Assembly: GCA_017618495.1 (NCBI GenBank)
Contig: JAFZUD010000196.1
Span: forward strand, 1 to 16,829
Length of the DNA: 16,829 nt
Source: Bacilli bacterium
GTDB lineage: Bacteria; Bacillota_I; Bacilli_A; RFN20; CAG-826
Direction: 5' to 3'
Below are positions 12,674 to 16,829 of the stretch, piece after piece. The position numbers and the translations under genes were made by a program. A model generated the notes under the pieces. It did not search any database. It had not been told where the DNA came from and worked only from the letters and a program-made list of their open reading frames with translations. Positions within the stretch are counted from its first letter, which is position 1; each line of letters begins with the position of its first letter.

Positions 12674-13837
12674 TTAGGAAATAAGCAAATCAGTTAAGGC
12701 AATCGTTAGTCCTTCGTAGACGTTGGAGTTGCCATTAACTGGATCAGCCACGTAATAATCCAATTCTGACTTGCAGTTGATTTTGATGGTGGTGCCGTTA
12801 AGAAGAGGGTTCTTAAACGTTATGCTGTCGCTTGTGAACGAGAAAGATGATGGAGTGGCGACGTAGGTAACCTTTATTTGGGTTCCCACGCTTGGCTTGT
12901 CCGTTAGGGTAATGACGTTATCTTTGATAGTGAAGCCATTTCCTTCGGTGACGATATTGTTTCCGACTTTAACTTCAGTGATCGTGTATGGCTTAGCTGA
13001 CAAGTTAACGAACTTGGAGTCACCAGTTGCCTCGGAGGTGTCAGTCAGAGTAACCGAATTGACGAAATTCGTTCCGCCTGGAAGAGCAAATGTTTTTGTC
13101 AAACCATTTCCTGTTCCTTCGAGAGTCTTATCGACGTTGTCTGTTGCGACCGAATACCAGGTGCTTGGAGCATCGGAGAAATACATGGTTAGCAAGAAGT
13201 AAGCAGTGGAGCTTGCGTTGAATCCTGCTGAGCATGGTTGGTTGATTGCTGTACCGGCGTTTGAAGTAGCCTCAACATAGTTGAAGTAATCGTTTCCGAT
13301 AACTCCTTGGTGTGAGAAGTAGTTATAGAGATCGGATGAAGTTGGCTTGCTTGAATAGACCTGTGTATAGACATCTAAGGCTCTAGCTAAGGCAAATCCC
13401 TTCCTCGTCTCGTTCTCCTTATAGAAATAGGTATTGCTGGCTTCAGAGACGTACTTACTGATTATGACTTGAGAGTTAGCGCTTCCTTGGATCTCAATCG
13501 CAAAGGTGAAAGAATAGCCCGGAGCGTACTCTAAAGCCGTTCTGGCGTTGTTATCGGCGGCTAAGAAGAATGAGTCATAGTCATAGTTGTTGTTTTCGTC
13601 TATGCGGCTGTCGTTAGACCTGTAGCCGTCATAATTGCCTGCTGTTTGGTAGTTGAGTGTGCAGTATTTGAGGGCTGCGGTAGTGGACTCTCCCATAACA
13701 GCAATGTTGGAGAGATTGACCGAAGCGGTGTTTTGCATCGCGAACCAAGCGAAAACTCCTCCTCCGGCTGCGCCTAATGCAACCAAAGAGGCAAAGGAGA
13801 TTAATAATGTGGTTCTAAGTGTTCTTCTCTTTTTCAT
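12674..13837 (-). CDS. Secreted or surface protein with a SipW-type signal segment
   Basis: A 387-residue protein of unknown role. Its N-terminus is MKKRRTLRTTLLISFASL followed by a glycine-rich helix ending VFAWF-AMQNTASV. This is the layout of the SipW-type signal peptides found in TasA-like and other Bacillota surface proteins. The body is rich in Asn, Ser, Thr and Tyr with few Cys, as usual for exported proteins. Near the C-terminus (about 12858-12988) is a beta-sandwich-like module with VKVGNNIVTEGNGFTI and VITLTDKPSVGTQIKVTY. The neighbouring LRR protein has a similar module. I place the start at ATG 13837, two bases after the neighbour's TAA. A longer start at 13849 would add MVLN and overlap that gene. 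No LPXTG anchor is seen, and no SipW peptidase gene is in the window. Confidence 0.8.
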   Translation of the reverse strand: MKKRRTLRTTLLISFASLVALGAAGGGVFAWFAMQNTASVNLSNIAVMGESTTAALKYCTLNYQTAGNYDGYRSNDSRIDENNNYDYDSFFLAADNNARTALEYAPGYSFTFAIEIQGSANSQVIISKYVSEASNTYFYKENETRKGFALARALDVYTQVYSSKPTSSDLYNYFSHQGVIGNDYFNYVEATSNAGTAINQPCSAGFNASSTAYFLLTMYFSDAPSTWYSVATDNVDKTLEGTGNGLTKTFALPGGTNFVNSVTLTDTSEATGDSKFVNLSAKPYTITEVKVGNNIVTEGNGFTIKDNVITLTDKPSVGTQIKVTYVATPSSFSFTSDSITFKNPLLNGTTIKINCKSELDYYVADPVNGNSNVYEGLTIALTDLLIS

Positions 13838-13839
13838 AT

Positions 13840-16829
13840 TTAACACCATATATGCGGTACTCCATCACCATCTTCATCTTCCCAATAATGGAATCCTGAT
13901 TGTGGATTTTCTGGTTGGTTTTCGCTGTAGCAATAAGGCTCTAAAGCTTGGTTTCCGCCGGTAGTTGAATAAACGTTCCAGCCAGTAGGATAATTTGTTT
14001 TATGTGAACCTGTATACTCGGCATAGGTATCTTTAAGGAAAATTTTGGTTGCAGCGTCACAACCTATAAAAGCACTACTGCCTGTAACCGCCTTGTTTGC
14101 AAATTTAACTGTTTTTTCGACAAACACACCTCCACCAGAACTAGCCAAACCCGTGCAGCCGTTGAAAGCCTTGTTGTTCACTGTGCTGCCAGCAGGTATT
14201 TTTATGCTTGCTAGAGATGTGCAACCGTCAAAGCAAGTTGCCCCTAAAGTTACTGAACGGTTGAACTCAACAGACGTTAGGCTTGTGCAACCCTTGAAAC
14301 AACTCTCTTCCAAGGATGCTGTGGTTGCTGAACTATTGAATGTGACGGATTCGAGAGATGTGCAGCCATTAAAAGCGGTTTTCTTTAATGTGTTGGTGCC
14401 ACCATCAATGGTTACATCGGTTAAACCAGAGCAACCAGAAAAAGCACTCTCGCCTAAAGTTGGTATGTTGCTTGACGTGGTGACCTTTTCAAGTCCTCGA
14501 CAGTTGTAGAAGCACTCTTTGCTTATTGTGGTTAGATTTGGCAACTTATTGCAATTAAAATGAGACCCCATATCAGGATCATTATCTATTATTGGCGCGA
14601 ATGGGCTTGTGTTCGACGTCCCTTTATCGACTGTAAAATTACAAAGGCTGTTGCACTCTTTAAAAGCCTTATCGTAAAGATATATCAAACTATCAGGAAG
14701 TTCGACATTTAAAAGATTTCTGTTTCCCCAGAAAGCGCTAATTCCAATCGATGTGCACTTTGAGGTGCAATTGTCTGCCTTCTCTTGGTCCGTTACATTG
14801 GCACTAGAGTATCCTGAGTAAGAGCCGTTTTCAAATGTAACGGTTGTAAGCGCGCTTGTTTGAGCACGCCCTTGGCTATCCCTTGTTGATCCAATAACAT
14901 CTAAGAAATTGTTGCTAATCTCTCTTAGTGTGAATGGGAAATGGACGGTTTGGATGTTTCGTCCTCCGCGCAAAGCGCCAGCGACTGTATGTTCTGTTCG
15001 CCATGGGATTGTAATTTCGTTTTTTCCCGCTGCGCCCTCAATCATTTGATTGGTTCCACTATAATTGATAACGCCGCCACCATGTGTGAAGATGCCACTG
15101 TCTGTGTTTGCTCCGGCCTCATATAAACTTAACTCGGCAAGGTCAAAACAGCCCATGAACGGGAAAGAAAGGAAAGAGTCGTTATCCGGCTCTGCATTTT
15201 CAGTAATTCTTCCAAATTGCTCCAAACGATCCGGCAAGGAAGCACTAGTAAGCCCAGAGTAGGCGCATGCCACACCGCCAAGAATTTTGAGGTTAGATGG
15301 GAATTTGCCGTTGCTTGAGACGGTTTTGTTAGAATCCCAAACCATTGCGTGGTCAGAGCTTATAAGTTTCGCATTGGACAGTACATAACTAGTTAAAGTT
15401 GTGTATGGAATAAAGGCTATCGCCGCATCGGAGATTTCTATAATGGAATCAGGCAAGTTTATTTCTCTCATAGTCCAGAAATTCTCTGTTGCCAGCCAAT
15501 ACCTGCATGCATCTTTGGCTGTGTTTGTACCAGAGGCATTGGCTTCGTAAGGCCTTAAAGTGCTAGTGTTGATTTGTCCTGCTAAGGCGGCTTTCCCTAT
15601 TTTTGTGACAGCAACATAATTATTCCCACCATCAAACGACACTTGCGCAGGCACTTCAGCCCTGAAATGCCCATTCGTCAGTTGAACAGCATATTCAGAA
15701 TCATATAGGCTGTTTATCTTGGTTTTGTCGTTTGTGGTCAAAGACTCTCCGGGCTTTAACGCGGTGTCGCCGTCTCTGTCTTTAATACGCCCGCCATAGT
15801 AATGGTAGTTAGTTAACGTGGCTGTATTTGATCCTTTTTCTTTAACAAAATCGAAGATAGGGTGCGTTTTATCGGGGAGAGATATAATGTCAGCTTCGCT
15901 ATCAACCACATAAACAGGGACGTAGTCCATTTCGTCTTTCTTTCTCGCTTCTGAACTAAAGTCGCCGAAACCAGTAATAACCATGGAGCCACGTTTATTC
16001 CAGTCATCCTTGGAATCTGTGATGGTAGGTAGGTTGCCTATGCAATAAATAGATAGTAAATAATGCCCAGCAAACACCTCATTACCACTTACAGTCGTAT
16101 TGGACGGAAGGGTCACTGAAATTAGCTTTTTATATTGACTACCAGCTGCGTAGTTATTGACAGCCAAGCCTGATCCAAAACTCTTGTTGTTAAGAACGAG
16201 ACTAGTCATTTCCGAAGGAAAAACAATCGATGAAAGGGATTCTTCTGAGTAAAAAGCGTGTCCACCTATTGTTAAGGAAGAACTATTGAAAATTGCGCCG
16301 CCGACTATTTGACTATTGGCAAAAGCGTATTCTCCAATGCTATTTAAACTTGCTGGAAAATAAACGTTCTGGAATGGGTCGTCATAGTAAACAAGGTTGA
16401 GATTATAAAAACTTTGTCCTCCCAAATTTTCAAAGCAGCCTGAAAAAGCGTACTCATCAATTTTTGTAAGCTTTGAAATCGGTCTATATGATACAACAAT
16501 AGTCTCGCCATCACTCGGCACGTGATTCGCTGCGAAAGTGATTTTGGTTTGTTTCCCTTCGTTGTAATCAGAATATGTGTAATTGGTTTCTGCAACCCCG
16601 CCAACAGTAATTGAGGCTATGGCTCCAACCTTTGACGAAAGAACATAATCAGCAACAAGATTGCCGCCTCCGTCTTTGTGTCCAACAAAACTTTGCGTTG
16701 TGGTATTGTTTGTTGTGTACTTTATTTTTACAACTCTTTTAGCCTTTGGCTTATTAGTTAAGGTGACGATTTTTCCTGAACAGCTGTATCCCGCTGCTTG
16801 AGGGCCAGAGTCTGTTACGGAAGATATGC
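13840..16829 (-). CDS. BspA-type leucine-rich-repeat surface protein (N-terminus outside the window)
   Basis: The frame is open without a stop from the right edge to TAA at 13840-13842, giving 995 visible residues. The GTG at 16519-16521 is an internal codon and not the start. At the right edge are one or two beta-sandwich-like modules (one with ASITVGGVAETNYTYSDY and ITFAANHVPSDGETIVVSY). LRR units of the BspA/LRR_5 type follow (KIDEYAFSGCFENL, SIGEYAFANSQIV, TIGGHAFYSEESL). A long central region has scattered LRR-like segments (DSIIEISDAAIAFIP, TSIGISAFWGNRNLL). A tight array of seven repeats comes near the C-terminus. The protein ends YCYSENQPENPQSG and then FHYWEDEDGDGVPHIW-C, an ending familiar from gut-bacterial BspA-like proteins. 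There is no LPXTG motif. Such proteins are usually surface adhesins; that role is inferred from the family. Confidence 0.88.
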   Translation of the reverse strand, partial: ISSVTDSGPQAAGYSCSGKIVTLTNKPKAKRVVKIKYTTNNTTTQSFVGHKDGGGNLVADYVLSSKVGAIASITVGGVAETNYTYSDYNEGKQTKITFAANHVPSDGETIVVSYRPISKLTKIDEYAFSGCFENLGGQSFYNLNLVYYDDPFQNVYFPASLNSIGEYAFANSQIVGGAIFNSSSLTIGGHAFYSEESLSSIVFPSEMTSLVLNNKSFGSGLAVNNYAAGSQYKKLISVTLPSNTTVSGNEVFAGHYLLSIYCIGNLPTITDSKDDWNKRGSMVITGFGDFSSEARKKDEMDYVPVYVVDSEADIISLPDKTHPIFDFVKEKGSNTATLTNYHYYGGRIKDRDGDTALKPGESLTTNDKTKINSLYDSEYAVQLTNGHFRAEVPAQVSFDGGNNYVAVTKIGKAALAGQINTSTLRPYEANASGTNTAKDACRYWLATENFWTMREINLPDSIIEISDAAIAFIPYTTLTSYVLSNAKLISSDHAMVWDSNKTVSSNGKFPSNLKILGGVACAYSGLTSASLPDRLEQFGRITENAEPDNDSFLSFPFMGCFDLAELSLYEAGANTDSGIFTHGGGVINYSGTNQMIEGAAGKNEITIPWRTEHTVAGALRGGRNIQTVHFPFTLREISNNFLDVIGSTRDSQGRAQTSALTTVTFENGSYSGYSSANVTDQEKADNCTSKCTSIGISAFWGNRNLLNVELPDSLIYLYDKAFKECNSLCNFTVDKGTSNTSPFAPIIDNDPDMGSHFNCNKLPNLTTISKECFYNCRGLEKVTTSSNIPTLGESAFSGCSGLTDVTIDGGTNTLKKTAFNGCTSLESVTFNSSATTASLEESCFKGCTSLTSVEFNRSVTLGATCFDGCTSLASIKIPAGSTVNNKAFNGCTGLASSGGGVFVEKTVKFANKAVTGSSAFIGCDAATKIFLKDTYAEYTGSHKTNYPTGWNVYSTTGGNQALEPYCYSENQPENPQSGFHYWEDEDGDGVPHIWC
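14045..14550 (-). repeat. Array of seven BspA-type leucine-rich repeats in the coding sequence
   Basis: Within the protein at 13840-16829, seven consecutive units carry the pattern xxFxGCxxL: ECFYNCRGL, SAFSGCSGL, TAFNGCTSL, SCFKGCTSL, TCFDGCTSL, KAFNGCTGL and SAFIGCDAA. They are spaced 22-25 residues apart, with one longer interval of about 32 before the last. GC at the turn is nearly invariant, as in the LRR_5 family. Bounds are approximate. Confidence 0.88.

Noticed and set aside
16519..16521. GTG as the start of the LRR protein
   Set aside because: The same frame continues open to the window edge and encodes a beta-sandwich-like module upstream, so the codon is internal.

Overview
The window looks like chromosome from a Bacillota bacterium, most likely a gut or host-associated lineage near the Erysipelotrichia/Mollicutes border. 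The evidence is the rpmG-secE-nusG block with a zinc-type L33, Shine-Dalgarno sites of the AAGGAGG type, a SipW-type signal-anchored surface protein and a BspA-type leucine-rich-repeat protein. The stop of hom is TGA and tryptophan is written TGG, so the standard bacterial code applies and not Mycoplasma code 4. The lineage is inferred from gene content only.

Positions 1-4983 (minus strand) hold a compact operon for the aspartate-to-threonine pathway, transcribed thrC-thrB (one fused gene), hom, asd, lysC, with gaps of 0-4 bases. Together these encode all five enzymatic steps from aspartate to threonine; lysC runs off the left edge. A near-consensus promoter sits so close to the thrC-thrB start that the mRNA should be essentially leaderless, and a perfect 19-base palindrome overlaps its -35 element. 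There is no room for a T-box or other leader riboswitch.

Positions 5037-8447 look like accessory DNA: two different AAA ATPases with PD-(D/E)XK-like C-termini (DUF4143 group), placed either side of an orphan 96-residue three-helix membrane protein with its own promoter and terminator. The second ATPase gene is bracketed by two unrelated sets of short direct repeats. Upstream is an 11-base unit at 33-34 base period overlapping the promoter. Downstream is a GAAA-tetraloop hairpin unit at 31-32 base period, and there is also an 11-base inverted repeat.

Positions 8448-10684 (minus) encode NfnA and NfnB, the two subunits of an electron-bifurcating NADH-dependent ferredoxin:NADP+ oxidoreductase. 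This is a plausible source of NADPH for Asd and Hom. Divergent from them is a CvpA-like membrane protein (10833-11639), then the plus-strand housekeeping block rpmG-secE-nusG, closed by a strong, probably two-way, terminator. The usual rplK-rplA continuation is absent.

Positions 12674-16829 (minus) encode a cell-surface pair: a large BspA-type leucine-rich-repeat protein (N-terminus outside the window) and, two bases after its stop, a SipW-type signal-peptide protein. Both appear to share a small beta-sandwich module. No tRNA, rRNA, CRISPR array or insertion sequence was recognised, and no gene-free stretch exceeds 300 bases.
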